From NCBI GenBank assembly GCA_963978545.1, contig OZ021721.1:100399418-100463417 (forward strand): DNA of 64,000 nucleotides. The letters run 5' to 3'. Made by a program: the position numbers and the translations under genes. The notes below the pieces were generated by a model. That model made no database searches, was not told where the DNA came from, and was given only the letters and a program-made list of their open reading frames with translations. The stretch comes from Linyphia triangularis (lineage: Eukaryota; Arthropoda; Arachnida; Araneae; Linyphiidae). Shown piece after piece: positions 13,101 to 24,474 of the stretch (the first letter of the stretch is position 1; each line of letters begins with the position of its first letter).

Positions 13101-14720
13101 CATTGAGGCGCAAAAATAAATTTTCTGAATGCTAATGGTTTGTCTAAATTATGATTAATAGGGTTAGACTTTTAGTTGTATAATGATAAATAAAATTTTA
13201 ACTTATTACATGAAGCTAACCATTGATTTTTCTCAAAAGTTTTAATATTTTATAAATTTTAACATACATTTTATTTTTGTGCCTCATTAAATTAGCGTAA
13301 AAGAGTTTAAATGAAAGAATGGAGTAGATTATGTTGCATATTTTAATCTTGTCTTTTTATAAAATGTTAATAATTTATTGTTGTAAATATTCAGAATCAA
13401 TCCATTTATCAAATTGAATATTTTTAAACGCCCAGTAGTAATTTAGTTGCTTAACTGAGTTGTGGTGTACTAGATTCCGTCGCGTTATTCGCGAAGGAAA
13501 TTAAATTATATTTCTCTATACTATTTCAGTTATCATCCTAAATTTCGAAATTGATTAAATGAATTTCTAATTTGAACTCAGAATTTTTAAATTGTAACAC
13601 TTGATAAAAGGTTCAGAAATACGCCAACATTATGGTGAGGGGTAACGTCTGCATGGTAACGTCAACACTACAGCATGGGGATAAGGAAAATAAACGCCAA
13701 TCTTAGTTGGTGGTATTTTTGATTTCGTGAACTGTAGATAAATTGATTATTTGAATTTAAAATCAGCAGAGGTTGTTGCACTAAACTTCCTATAAGTGGT
13801 ATAATAAATGAGTGTACATTATATGCAGTATTTTATGTTTTCTGGTAAATGAAAGAAAATTGGTCCTTTACCTGGCCTTCAGGAAATGAGTGAGGTTGTA
13901 AAATAAATGAAAAAATCTATGTCTTGTTTACTATGTTTGCATAGAACAAAATAACTTGCTCTCATTATACCTATATTGAAATAACGAATCGGTGACTCCT
14001 TCAATAAAGAAACTTTTACAAAAGAATTTTAGATTTTAACCAACTTGTAAAGGAAGAATTTTTCAAAACTATATTATATAAAAAAGTACATTGCGTTTTC
14101 CATTTTTATCAAACCGCTCCATACAATAAAGAGATTTTTCGTTCATTTCATAATCTCATCCAATTCCGGATAAAAAGCTCATTTTATTTTATTCATCAGA
14201 AAACATGAACTGTTGCAAGTAATATTTACTCAACAATTGACCTACTTAAAGGAAAGGCTAGGGAATAACTCTCGCTAGTTTAAAAGTCGAAATACCCACT
14301 TATTTAACTACAAAACTTCAAATCAAAAGCACCATGCTAAAATCAGATTGGTGCCCATCTTCTTGGAGATCTCGCTTTGTTGTTGACGTCATCAAGACGC
14401 AGATGTATTCAAATGTTAGTGCTCAAAAATGTAGCTTTCTATTGTTTCAACTCTTTTACGCCTTAAGCGTCGATCCTGATTAATTTCCCTCGTTTTATGG
14501 TGGAAATATTTGTCTTTTGTGTGGTTTATCAAAAAAAGAGTCATCTGTCTGTAAGCAGGGAAGAAATACCATTTGACTAGCGCAAATTTTTAATTGTTAA
14601 TGATGAAATTAAAAATAGATTTCCATGAAAAAAGAGATGAAGCTTTGAAACATTTAAGCAGGAATTGAAAGAAAAAACAACGATTTTTCTCGATATCATT
14701 TCGGTAATTCAGATCGAAAT

Positions 14721-14751
<31 letters not shown>

Positions 14752-15120
14752 CTGAAAAAATTACAAATTAAAATTTGGGCATTTTGATCTAGGAATTTGG
14801 TTTTTTATTTCATTTATTAGTTACCAAAATTTGGGATTTTATTTTAAAGATAATAAAACTAAATTTATTTTCAATTATGTGGTGTTTAAACGCTAACGAT
14901 TATTGATGCATTTTGTTTGAGAAAAAAATTTCCAAATTTATTAAAAGACCGTTTTATGTAGTAAAGAAATATATAATGTAAATGTTAGATTTCAATACAA
15001 CTTAAAATATTTCTTAACTGGTATATTTCTTTTAATATTTAATGTTTTGACTTTTGTTTACAAAACGTCATCTCTTTTCAATACCATTTCTTAGCTCTTG
15101 TTATTGAATCTCAGGATATA
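13101..15120. other. AT-rich intergenic DNA with a 26-nt poly-A run
   Basis: No coding frame. A pure A run spans 14726-14751. A CRE-containing 14-mer (TGACGTCATCAAGA at 14384-14397) is shared with position 1220-1233. A slightly less AT-rich patch at 13610-13700 has no recognised motif set. Confidence 0.45.
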
Positions 15121-15124
15121 TTTC

Positions 15125-15230
15125 TAATACAGTCTCGTAGCTGCTTCTTACATGCTACAAGAGTGATGATACAGTGACTCAAGATTCCTGGTTCGAATCC
15201 CCGTTTATGTCTTTCATCATTTTTTCGTGT
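15125..15230 (+). repeat. Possible tRNA-derived SINE remnant
   Basis: Contains a perfect B-box-like GGTTCGAATCC at 15190-15200, but I cannot fold a cloverleaf upstream and no good A box is at the right distance. It does not match the SINE families described elsewhere in the window. Could be a decayed SINE head or chance. Confidence 0.25.
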
Positions 15231-15239
15231 GTGGAAGAG

Positions 15240-16017
15240 GAGTTTCCAATTTTTCTCAATTGTTATTATCAATCATTTTATTTTTAAAGTGTATCTTTTG
15301 ATGTTTTCCGTTTTTACAAGGACAGTATTTTATTGTCAAATAAATATTTTTATACATACTATGATTCCCGAAGTGTTGGACAAAACCAGAAGATTGTATT
15401 CCATCGTTCATCACTTCGGGGATTTGTTTTGTTCGTTTCTAGTACACTTTATTGCAAAAACATTGCAAATTTGTAACGGTCATTTATATCTCCCTCACTT
15501 TCTCTATTGAGTGCTTTTTCAAAACTTTTGTAAACTTCAATGCTAATTAGATTGTGATTTTTTTATGTGCTTTCCATTAGAATTTGTTAAAAACAACTCA
15601 AAAAAGAGCTCACGAACTTTAAATAGATAATGCATATATATATGATGAAATTTGATTTCATAAGAAATTATGAAAATTTAACTAGGGATGAAGTTAAGCA
15701 GTAGGGTTAAAATTGTGAAACACTAAAAGATGTTATTTCTTTCATTAAATTTATAAATAACGCATTAAATTATTTTAAAGCTGAGTGAACAATAAAATAA
15801 AACTCAAATCAAAATACATGCATATTGTCCAAAGCAAAAGGATTATCTAATACACCGATCCAAATTATATGCAATTAAAATTATTTGAAAATAATTTTCT
15901 AAATTATCATACAAAGTTTTTATTATTAAAAATTCAAAAATAATTCTGTGGATTTATTCTACCTTTGATATAGCTCGTCCTTCTCCCTATTTATTGCAGG
16001 ATATCTATTATATTTGA
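15240..16017. other. AT-rich DNA, no feature recognised
   Basis: An open frame covers 15229-15510, but its Phe/Ile/His-rich product has no domain and the composition matches flanking noncoding DNA. Nothing else is seen. Confidence 0.4.
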
Positions 16018-16286
16018 AGGGTGATTATAATGAAAGTTCAATTTTCACAATAGCTGTAATAAAAGAAGCGCTTGTCAGAATGACCTAAAATTTGACCTGA
16101 ATATATGCAAAGAAAGAGAAGGAGATGATGTGGCATAAAAAAATAGTTTGAAATAGTTTTTTTCTTATTCCATACCACTTTCCTCTTTCTTCGTGTATAT
16201 TCAGGTAAATTTTCAGGTCATTTTAATCAGTTTTTTTTTTTTTCCGCAGATTCTTGGAAAGTTGAACTTTAATTATATTCACCCTG
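16018..16286. mobile_element. MITE family 1, copy 1 (solo, uninterrupted)
   Basis: About 270 bp with imperfect terminal inverted repeats of roughly 30 bp. The right end, read inward, begins CAGGGTGAATATAATTAAAG; the left is AGGGTGATTATAATGAAAG. The interior is itself partly self-complementary (GTCAGAATGACC against the AGGTCAT side). No coding capacity, so mobilised in trans. The ends suggest a Tc1/mariner-type partner, which is inference. Two further copies at 20113 and 21555 confirm that it is a family. Confidence 0.75.
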
Positions 16287-17199
16287 TGTTTATAAAAAGC
16301 AGCGTGACATGAAAAAGATAAGTTGGGCTCTTTAGGTTATCTGCATATTTTCTTTCGATCCTTTTCCAAGCAAAGTTTAAAATTACCCAATGCACTATTC
16401 TATTCAATGTGCGTGCTCTTTTTTAAAGTCAGTTGGACACAGTTTTTGTTTATCCTAGAAATTTACATTTGAGAATGTATTTTTCGCCTTTTTCAAAAAC
16501 CAAACGTGATTTAGATGCAATCGAGAAAATTTCCACCAATTTATTTAAGCCTACCTGATTCACATTTTTATTTTGAATATTTATTAGTTTATATGAGTTG
16601 GAAATAAAACTATATTTTATGGTTAAAAAGTGCAATATAAATTATCTTAGTCGTAAAATAAACTAGAGTTGTTTAATGCTAGCAGAAATATTTTAATTTA
16701 TAGAAAACATTTATATCATAGTGTAAAAATACATAAAACAAATTGATTTGTGATTTAATAGTGACAACGCAAATTATATTTTTTCCAAATTGGTCTCGCT
16801 ATATTCTGTCCAGCTGACTTGTCCTTTTCCATCGTAAATTTATTTTACTTATTTTTCCAATACACGATGTGTTCATGGAATTGTTTTAAGTGAAAATTAA
16901 TAGTCTATATTTCAGTTTTATATTATACTGTTTAATTTTTTTCTGGTATTGTTGTGACTACTTAGGTCGTTTCAGACAAATGGATAAATGTAAACAACTA
17001 CAGCTTAACTGTCTCCCATAGATTAGCTCTTCGATAAATTGAGTTGTTTCCATTTCAGCTGTACTTCTATTTGTTGTAATCAAAAGGTATTGAAAAATGC
17101 GGTCTATATATATATATATACGTATATATTTATATAATATAAAAATTTGAGTATGAGTTCATATGTATGGATCATAGGGAGAACCAAAATGGGGGGAAC
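16287..17199. other. AT-rich DNA with a short (TA)n microsatellite
   Basis: No gene. An alternating TA tract lies around 17104-17121. The short open frame at 16450-16635 on the minus strand has no domain and noncoding composition. Confidence 0.45.
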
Positions 17200-17540
17200 A
17201 GATGCAATGGTGATACGACAACTGTGATATGTTCTTCCTCATGTGTTGATTATAGCACAAATGATTCAACATAGCGCATACATGGATTTTCGGTCCAGTA
17301 CCGGAAAACAATTAGCATTCCAGAATTCCCGGAGATTGTCGGGACCGGGAATCTTGCAGTCACAATTGTTGGGCAACGTCCGAAGCAGCTTCCCTTTCTA
17401 TCAGTAGCGGCAGGACTGGGTGAATGTACGGTTTCTTCACCAGCTCTACCTTTGCTTCAAGGACACTAAGATTTGCTCGTCTTAGTCGCGACTTTCAGTC
17501 GTAACGTCACAGGTATTAGACCATGCCAACAACGTAATCA
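17200..17540. promoter_or_regulatory. Candidate regulatory block
   Basis: Sharply less AT-rich than its flanks, with an 8-bp inverted pair ATTCCCGG / CCGGGAAT around 17325-17352 and ACAATTAGCATTCC homeodomain-like sites. No coding frame and no resemblance to the repeats elsewhere in the window. An enhancer is the most natural reading but a unique TE fragment is possible. Confidence 0.25.
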
Positions 17541-17829
17541 AAGGTTACTACCAATTTTCGGATGAGAAAATCCCTTAAGTGTATCTTGACTATTACTTTG
17601 TATCATCTATAAAAGCCTTTAATGTGGAGTTAATCAAAACAGAGTTGATTGAGAACCTTTAACTTAGTTTCCGCCGCTACTGATTCTTATACCTAAAAAA
17701 ACCTTGTAAATAACAGAAAAATAACAGAAAAAAAATCAAGTGTTTTAGAGCAGATAACTTAGTGTGAATACTTTAGAGAAGTTGTACACCCGTGTCATCT
17801 GTTATTTTATTGTTCAGTTTTTCTCTCTT

Positions 17830-18030
17830 TTTAATATTTCATAATGATAATGGATGCTCTTCTGTTCCGATTCGGTGATAATGTTGTTTTTGGAATGGCC
17901 CCTTCGATCCCTCCGCGGTTACCCAGGAGATTGCTATTTTTGTAACAATTGTAGTTTCGCTCGAGGGATCGAACAGGGGCTCATATGTAGCCCGAGAGAG
18001 GGCGCCACATTTGGTGCATGTCACTATTAA
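17830..18030. other. Unexplained GC-richer segment, possibly a TE fragment
   Basis: An isolated 200-bp patch with GGGATCGA / TCGATCCC inverted words (near 17906 and 17963) and a run GAGAGAGGGCGCCAC. It has no tRNA head, no clear terminal repeats and no credible frame. An LTR or SINE body fragment is possible, but I cannot assign it. Confidence 0.25.
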
Positions 18031-18663
18031 AACTCCTTGACAAACACGGACTATGTTTCATTCATTTCAGTGTCATAACTCATCATTCCTTCCTTTTTTG
18101 GATTATTCAACTTATCACACATCGACGATATATCTCAACCATTGATCTCTGACTGTAACTTTTTCTACTCAGCTCTAACTGTAAAACCTTGACGTTACGG
18201 AATGATAATCATTTGATAGTTTAAGAGGTTGGTTGAGTATGGGATACTTCCACTCGATAGTTCACAAGCAAAATTTTCTCTGTAAGCAGATGTAAATTGA
18301 ACAGCTTTTATACTGCCCTCCATTTAATGCTATAAAAAGGTTGCCTTTGGTAACCAACAGATACTAACTTGTTTGGAGAAGAGTTGTTAATATATTATGA
18401 TTATTGAACTTTCTTCAAGTCAATATGCACGGCGGCATGCTCTATCCAGAAGTTACAGTTACAGATCAATGGTCTCAATTCAAACGAATAATAAACATTT
18501 AATTCTTAAATTATATGAGTCACTTCTGTCGCAAAAAGGTGCATGTTCACATATATTAAAAAAACTAAGCTTAATCCACTATTTTTATTCAGGATTTTCC
18601 CCTCTACAAATTCAACAGTTTATAATGCAAATGAAATTTTTACTTCCAATCATCCATATGCTT

Positions 18664-19180
18664 ACATAGGGTAATTAATAAAAGTATAGCATACTGTCAA
18701 ATTTTTTTTTGCATTTCTCCACGTTTTGGAACACCTCGATTTAAAAAAAAAAGTGGTGTAGAAAAAATGTAGGCCTGTGTGTGGCGTGGTCAGCATAACA
18801 CCCGAACAAATCGCGCATGAGCATAAGGTTGAAATTATAAAAAAAAAAATCATGCTTTCCAGCAATTGCTCTAAAACGGCTCGAACAGTTTTGATTAAAA
18901 TCTCTGTGCTTATGCATCGTAAGGTGCTCTAATCGTCTCCACCTTAAAAATTCCCGTAGAAATGCAATAAAAGCATAAAAAGTTGAAAAACGAATGCCTT
19001 TAGCACATAGCTCTGCACCCATCAACGATTGATTTTTTTCTGTTTCACGCACAAGAAAGGAGAATGTGATGTCTATCGAATAACAACGGTAATTTCGCCA
19101 TCCTGGCGTTTTTTTTTCTTTTTTTTCTTGTCCATTTAAAATTCATTGCCAAAAATATCGCCAAATTAGCCAATTTCATT
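18664..19180 (-). repeat. Dispersed repeat family C, copy 1 (minus orientation)
   Basis: Reverse-complement match to the copies at 22605 and 35074. Shared landmarks are the GGCATTCG..TTTTCAAC segment, AAACATGATTTTT, and an end carrying CATAGGGTAAT. It encodes a 50-residue stretch in the same frame as the 22.6-kb copy (shared KGIRFSTFYA and AFLREFLRW), which may reflect nucleotide identity only. Superfamily unknown. Confidence 0.65.
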
Positions 19181-20112
19181 TAATTGTGTGAAAATATGAA
19201 AACTGAATAACACAATAAATTTCAATGCAATGACCAATATTATAAAGTAATTGAAAGTTGTGCGATGTTCCACATCCTTGTTTTGTCTTGATCTGTTAAA
19301 ATCCAAATGTCAAAAGAAAAATTGTTTAGTCTTTCTAACAAATTTACTTAAGTTGACATAATCCCTTTTGCATTTAAGCGAAAAATATAACATACAAATA
19401 GTTAACCTTTTTAAACTTTATAATTTGATTAGTCTAATAAACATATTCAACAAAAATGTGTCATTTATCACTTCGAAGGATCTCGAAAAATTGCTAGGAT
19501 TATATTAATTTTTTCTTGGAAGTGCTTTAAAATTCGACTGAAAAAGTGTCATTTTATAAAAAGTTGACAACATGGCTTTAAATAGTGATATAGGATTAGA
19601 GCTGGGATATTCGGTGACAAATTTTGTATCCACATTGGTAACTTCATAGGCGAACCATGGGTTAACTTAAATAGACAAGTGTATGAAGTTGACGAAATTA
19701 GATTTGCAAAATAATATTTTTTGTTTGAATGCTAAATTTTGAAAATGTGCATTGCACACAAAAACTATGAACTGTTTAATTTTATTTAAGTTAAGAAAAA
19801 TAGTTGGCATTTAATAAGCATACGCACTTTGAGTCGTTATGATGATATTATGAACTCGCATTGAAACTTTTATTTACTTTTGGAATACTATACTAATATG
19901 GCTCAGACTGCCAGAGCTCAAAGCCCCATTTGATTTAATAATCATGGGCACGCTCTCAACTAATAGACATTATATTTATTCAAAACAAATTTAATAAATA
20001 ATATCGTTATGATTTAAAGTAAAAAAAAAAATACGCGTACTGCAAATAGAGATAAAATTCTTAAATGTATTTTGAAATGTATAACTGGTTAAATAACAGG
20101 AACTACAGAATA
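19181..20112. other. AT-rich DNA, no feature recognised
   Basis: No coding-like frame, inverted repeat or tandem array seen. Confidence 0.45.
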
Positions 20113-20544
20113 ATAATAATTATAATTACCCTTTCAAAAAGCTATAGAAAAAAGAATTAATGATCAGAATTACATACGCGAAGAAAGGAAAAATGATATG
20201 GCATAAAAAAGAAAAACTATTTTGAACTATTTTTTATGTCATACCATTTCCCTCTTGGCGTATATTCAGGTCATTCTGATTAGTTGTTGTTGGTTGGTTG
20301 GTTGTTTTTCAGATTATCTGGCTCTGTCAGCATCATGAGGGCTATAATGCGCCAAAACATTCGTCATTAGACAAGCCAACATACATTTACAAACACCCAT
20401 GCCTAACTCGGGACTCGAACCCTCAACCTCGCGGTCTAGAAGCTAGCACGCTAACCACTATACCGTTTGGTCGGCCATTTTTGATTAGTGATTCTATTTT
20501 AATTACAGCATTTTAAAAGTTGAACTTTAATTTTAATCACCCTG
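20113..20544. mobile_element. MITE family 1, copy 2, interrupted by a SINE
   Basis: The left end is degenerate (AATTATAATTACCCTTTCAA); the right end is well kept (AACTTTAATTTTAATCACCC). The interior matches copy 1 (GATATGGCATAAAAAAGAAA, TATATTCAGGTCATTCTGAT). A 190-bp SINE A copy sits near the right end and splits the family sequence. Confidence 0.75.
20285..20475 (-). mobile_element. SINE family A, nested in MITE copy 2
   Basis: tRNA-derived SINE on the minus strand. Its 5' head reads GGCCGACCAAACGGTATAGT, then an A-box-like GTGGTTAGCGTGC and a B box GGTTCGAGTCC. The body includes GTTTGTAAATGTATGTTGGC and the 3' end is AAAACAACCAACCAACC-like. It is flanked by TGATTAGT at 20277-20284 and 20482-20489, an 8-bp target-site duplication. 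The element is RNA-polymerase-III type and needs a LINE reverse transcriptase in trans. Confidence 0.85.
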
Positions 20545-20582
20545 AATAAGATAAACATGCATTGACTGCAAATAAAAAAAAA

Positions 20583-20870
20583 TTGGCTCAGGGCCGATCT
20601 ACAGTTTACCCTGGGCCTTAAGCCCAAGCCCATTACAAAGTTGCTTTTATTTGAATTTTTAAAACATCGATACATCAATACAGCATCAGCATACATCTCT
20701 TTTTATAGAAGCATTTGAAGCAGACGCATGACCACACAATGCATTTCCTGCGCATTTCCAAACGTTAAGTGTGGACAGACACTGGACTACACTTTTGACC
20801 AATTGAAAACAATATCCTTGGGCTTAAGGCCCAGGGTAGTAATGTTTGGGCTTAAGGTACAGGGTAAAAA
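20583..20870. repeat. Perfect 22-bp inverted repeat element
   Basis: 20607-20628 (core CCTGGGCCTTAAGCCCAA) is the exact reverse complement of 20817-20838, 188 bp apart. A diverged third copy of the word (GGGCTTAAGGTACAGGGTAA) lies at 20849-20868. Each arm is itself partly palindromic around GGGCCTTAAGCCC. No coding capacity; a short MITE or foldback remnant is likely. Confidence 0.7.
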
Positions 20871-21122
20871 AAAAACTTTTAATCATTGTAAAATAACGCT
20901 TCGTAGAACATTGGTCTAAGGATCACGAGTGATTTAAAGTGTGAGACTTCAAAACATACAATCTTGAAAGTTAAATTGAACAATGAACACTCATATTGCG
21001 ATATTTTTTAAATTTCAGGTAAATCGAAAGTTTTTAAGCCCGAATTAGACTTTCATAAATAGCCCTGAGAAGAACATTAACATTTTATGCAAATTGTGTG
21101 AGTACTTTTTATCTTGTTTGAA

Positions 21123-21305
21123 TGTTGTTGGTATGTACGCTCAACGACCTATTTTCTTTTACACAATGACGGCTAATCAGACCGGGACCTACAACTTTAC
21201 GTGGATTCCGAACCCCAACGAAAATACTTGACAAATCCAGGATTTAAAGCCGGCACCCTTAGCATGCAAGGCCAGAGCGCTAACCTCACAGCCATCAGGT
21301 GGGCC
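21123..21305 (-). mobile_element. SINE family B, copy 1
   Basis: Read on the minus strand: CCACCTGATGGCTGTGAGG, then GTTAGCGCTCTGGCC (A-box region), a decayed B box, the body GGTTCGGAATCCACGT, and a 3' end AATAGGTCGTTGAGCGTAC followed by ACCAACAAC. The tRNA-like head and the shared body with the copies at 22031 and 31778 establish a family. Confidence 0.75.
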
Positions 21306-21554
21306 ATATTTGAAATAAACCTGGAACAATCCTACTGAGAACCTAGTATTTTTTTTTGTGTACCTTGTAGGTTAGGATGCCTATTAAATAATATTAACAC
21401 CTTTCTTGGCAAAATCTGCTGATGAAGTGTTCATTGCACTTTTTAGGAGTAACGTCTATTATTTGAATTCATTTTGATTTAAATTGCCAATTTTACCTGG
21501 AACCAAAATTTTTAACCATACTAACACAATTCGAATCTGGTTGAGAAAATTATA

Positions 21555-21997
21555 CAGGGTGATTGTAATTAAAGTTTCACTTTCAAAAAGCTGTAAAAAA
21601 GTACCACTCATCAGAATGATCGCAATATACAGGAAGGAACAGTGCTATGACATAAGCGGGAGTAGGTCGAAATGGTTCTGTTTTGTTATGCCATACTGTT
21701 TCCCCCTTCTTCTAGTTCTAGTATATTCAGGTCAAATTTAAGGTCATTCTACCCAGTGTATTATTTACAGCTTTTTGATTGGTTGTTTTCAGATTATCTG
21801 GCGCCGTCAGCAACACGAGGGCTATAATGCGCCGAAACATTCGTCATTAGATAAGCCAACATACATTTACAAACACCCATGCCAACACGGGACTTGGTCC
21901 CGCAACCTCGCGGTCTAGAAGCTAGCACGCTAACCACTATAACCATTTGGTCGGCACACAGCTTTTTGAAAGATGAACTTTAATTATATTCAACCTA
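21555..21997. mobile_element. MITE family 1, copy 3, interrupted by a SINE
   Basis: Left end CAGGGTGATTGTAATTAAAG at 21555; right end GATGAACTTTAATTATATTC then CAACC. TA-rich flanks are compatible with TA target duplication. A SINE A copy is inserted in the right half, close to but not at the same site as in copy 2. Confidence 0.75.
21779..21957 (-). mobile_element. SINE family A, nested in MITE copy 3
   Basis: Same head, body and 3' end as the 20285 copy. It is flanked by a 12-bp direct repeat ACAGCTTTTTGA (21767-21778 and 21958-21969), a clear target-site duplication. One extra A in the A-box region and a decayed B box (TTGCGGGACCAAGTCCCG on the minus strand) suggest that it is no longer active. 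Confidence 0.88.
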
Positions 21998-22030
21998 TAT
22001 ATGCACCTGTGTATTGCACTGACAATAACT

Positions 22031-22199
22031 GCCACCTGATGACTGTGTGGTTTCAGCTCGGTCTCGCATGCCAAAGGTGCCGAGATCGGATCCGGATTAA
22101 GCATGGAAGTTCTGTGGCTCAGAATCCACGTTTAGCTGTATGTCCCAACTAGATCAGCCACCCACAAATAGGTCGTTGAGCGTACAAACCAACCAACCT
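22031..22199 (+). mobile_element. SINE family B, copy 2
   Basis: CCACCTGATGACTGTGTGG head, GCATGCCAAAGGTGCCGAG, body CAGAATCCACGTTTAGCTGT, and 3' end GGTCGTTGAGCGTACAAACC followed by AACCAACC. No secure target duplication was found. It lies only 34 bp beyond MITE copy 3. Confidence 0.78.
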
Positions 22200-22604
22200 G
22201 GCAATAACTAAACAAACAACTCTTTGCAGCATTGTGTCCCTCAAAACGTTTGCCATACATGACCCATGCATTATTTATTCCACCCATCACACACAAACCA
22301 CCATCCTTTATACTCAACCACTGCGGTCACGTCTCCAAAAAACACCCTTCAGAAGTAGGCTCCCGCGGCAGTTTACCAAATGATCCGGTTTTTGCGTACC
22401 GTCTTTATTGCTGGAGATCTACCAAAAGAAGCTTTGCTCTTTGAATTGTGGGTTCGTTTAGAGCGAGGAATTTGGGAAGGTTTATAGTAAAATATCCATT
22501 CTGGGCCCAAAAAAAAGTAGGGGTGTGAAACATCGCACAACTTTCAATTACACTATATTGCTGATGTAGATTTGTGTAATTTGACAATTTTTATATTTTC
22601 ATCA
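22200..22604. other. Gene-free stretch, nothing recognised
   Basis: Mixed composition with a less AT-rich patch at 22240-22400. The open frame there has no domain. No repeat arms seen. Confidence 0.4.
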
Positions 22605-23260
22605 GTCGCTTAGAAAAAATTGCCAGTTTGGCGATATATATATATATATTGATAATTCTTATATGGGTCTTTAAAAAAAAATCGAAAAAAATTGGAATTT
22701 TGGCGATATGCTAATCGATAATTCTTATATTATCCTTTTTAGTAAGTGAAACTGAGCAGAGATAAAAAAAAACAAAAAAAAAACGATTGTTGATGAGGAA
22801 TGCTCAAGGAAAGAGAACTCTGTGTTAAAGGCATTCGCTTTTCAACTTTTTACGCCATTAAAGCATTTTTACGGGAATTTCTGAGGTGGGAATATTTAAA
22901 ACACCTTAAGAGGCATTACCACAGCGATTTTGAAGAAAATCGTTGGAGCTGTTTTTTAGCAATTACTAATAAACATGATTTTTTCAAAGGCAGCTAGCTA
23001 CCTTACGCGCATGCGCGATTTTGACGAAAACCTTAACAGTAGGTCCCATGGCTACCACCAACTCGCGCACCAAATTTGAATATCGTAGGTCAATTTGTGC
23101 GGGAGTTATACTGACCACATATACACACAGACAGACATTTTTTCTAGATCACGTTTTTGAAATCAGGATGTTCCAAAACAAGGAGAAATGCAAAGAAATA
23201 AAAAAATTTGACCGAATGCTATACTTTCATTACCCTATGTATACATATGGGTAATTGAAA
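22605..23260 (+). repeat. Dispersed repeat family C, copy 2 (fullest copy)
   Basis: Begins with duplicated GGCGATAT / GATAATTCTTATAT words, continues through the shared block with KGIRFSTFYA in frame, a 12-bp palindrome CGCGCATGCGCG at 23006-23017, and an ACACACAGACAGACATTTTT stretch. It ends in a hairpin, ACCCTATGTATACATATGGGT. Matches the copies at 18664 and 35074. No transposase domain is visible. Confidence 0.7.
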
Positions 23261-23279
23261 GCAAAAAAGAATCTCATAA

Positions 23280-23588
23280 TTTTTCCATAAGAATAACGCC
23301 ACGAAAAGCATCATTATATATTGCGAGTACGAAAGAAAATAGCAACAGCCATTTGTGAGTGTAGAAAAACTAACATATTAGCCGAGTCAGTACGAAAGGA
23401 TTAGTACTTGACATTAAAAGTACGCGAAACTTGAACAAGCCATTTCTAGAATGAAATAACATCTGGCAGTTTAAACATATAGGGTTTTTCAGAAAGGAAT
23501 ACCTAACTTTGAAATGATATAATAACTGTGAAATAGTGAGGGACACAAAGAAGAGACCAGCGATAAGTTGGATAGACAAGTATAGAAT
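23280..23588. repeat. Degenerate short-period repeat, left part
   Basis: Recurring words GAGTACGAAAGAAAAT, GTACGAAAGGATTAGTAC, AAAGTACGCG. The same word set resumes at 25118-25298 (CATGTACGAAAGAATTATC), so one decayed array appears to have been separated by several insertions between 23.6 and 25.1 kb. Confidence 0.45.
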
Positions 23589-24134
23589 TTTAACCCTTGG
23601 ATAGGCGCGCGATCTTTTATCTCGCGGTTAGTCGCGTGGGGGACAAATGAGGACTAAATATGGAAAAAGATCTAAGAACCAAAAAAATAGAAAATCTTTT
23701 TTTTTACGGAAAAATGTCCGAAAGACCAAGTTAAACAAAGTGGAGAACGCTCAAAGTACGAAATTCAGTAGCAATAGTTCAAATTCAATCTGAAGTATGT
23801 ACTTAACCATTGCCTTAAGTACCAGATGCGATCATTTTTCAGTTCTCCCGAAAAATTTACTTTTTTAGGTCGTTTTCTATTTCTAGTCCTCAAATGTCCC
23901 CCAAATTCAAGTTTTCGTGAGTATACCATTAAATTCGTGACCAAATATCAAAGTAAGTGAGTATTTTAATTAAAACCACAACATTATTGAACGGAATAAA
24001 GTAAAAATTAAAAAAATATTTTTATAATAACTTGGAAAAAAACCCTGTAAAAAGCCTTTGATCATGGGCTGCCATTTATTGCGAAATTGGTTTTGGGGGA
24101 CATTTGTCAACCGCTCGACTAACCAAAGGTTAAA
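23589..24134. mobile_element. TIR element, about 545 bp
   Basis: Ends are TTTAACCCTTGG on the left and CCAAAGGTTAAA on the right (one mismatch when inverted). Inside, GGGGGACAAATGAGGACTA and GGGGGACATTTGTCAACC / TAGTCCTCAAATGTCCCCC form subterminal inverted words. There is no coding frame. A TTAA within the ends hints at a piggyBac-like element, but this is uncertain. Confidence 0.55.
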
Positions 24135-24139
24135 TACAT

Positions 24140-24474
24140 AAGCTTGAAAAATGGATTGAGGGGAGAAAATTTGATGAAGTCTGTATACAGTTTACTGATA
24201 AGGTTTATTTTCACTTGGACGGATTTGTTAATTAACAAAACTGATGAATATGGGGTACTGAATACCCATCTGTGTGTCTTGAAAAACCACTGCATTCTAT
24301 CCAGTAAAAAGATCATAGGACTCTTTTTCATGAGAGAAACGATGAGCTCATTCTATACCTGTCTATCTAACATACCACTTGTCTCTTTTTTCTGTCTCTC
24401 TTTATTTCACAGTTATCTCATTTCAGTTAGAGAGTCCTTTCTAAAAGTCCTTATAGATAATATTGACTATAGAC
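24140..24474 (+). repeat. Dispersed repeat family D, copy 1
   Basis: Matches the reverse complement of 57640-57960. Shared words include CGGATTTGT, AACAAAACTG, and CCACTGCATTCT versus CCACTGCATTCTACA. It also shares CTATACCTGTCT...ACCACTTGTCTCTT with 57901-57950 in direct orientation, so the 57-kb copy may be rearranged. No function seen. Confidence 0.5.

Noticed and set aside
15181..15210. Functional tRNA gene at the GGTTCGAATCC box
   Set aside because: No cloverleaf, no acceptor stem and no properly spaced A box could be built.
20298..20516. Frame reading HPCLTRDSNPQPRGLEA
   Set aside because: It is the translated antisense of the SINE A tRNA-like head; the same peptide recurs at 45941 for that reason.
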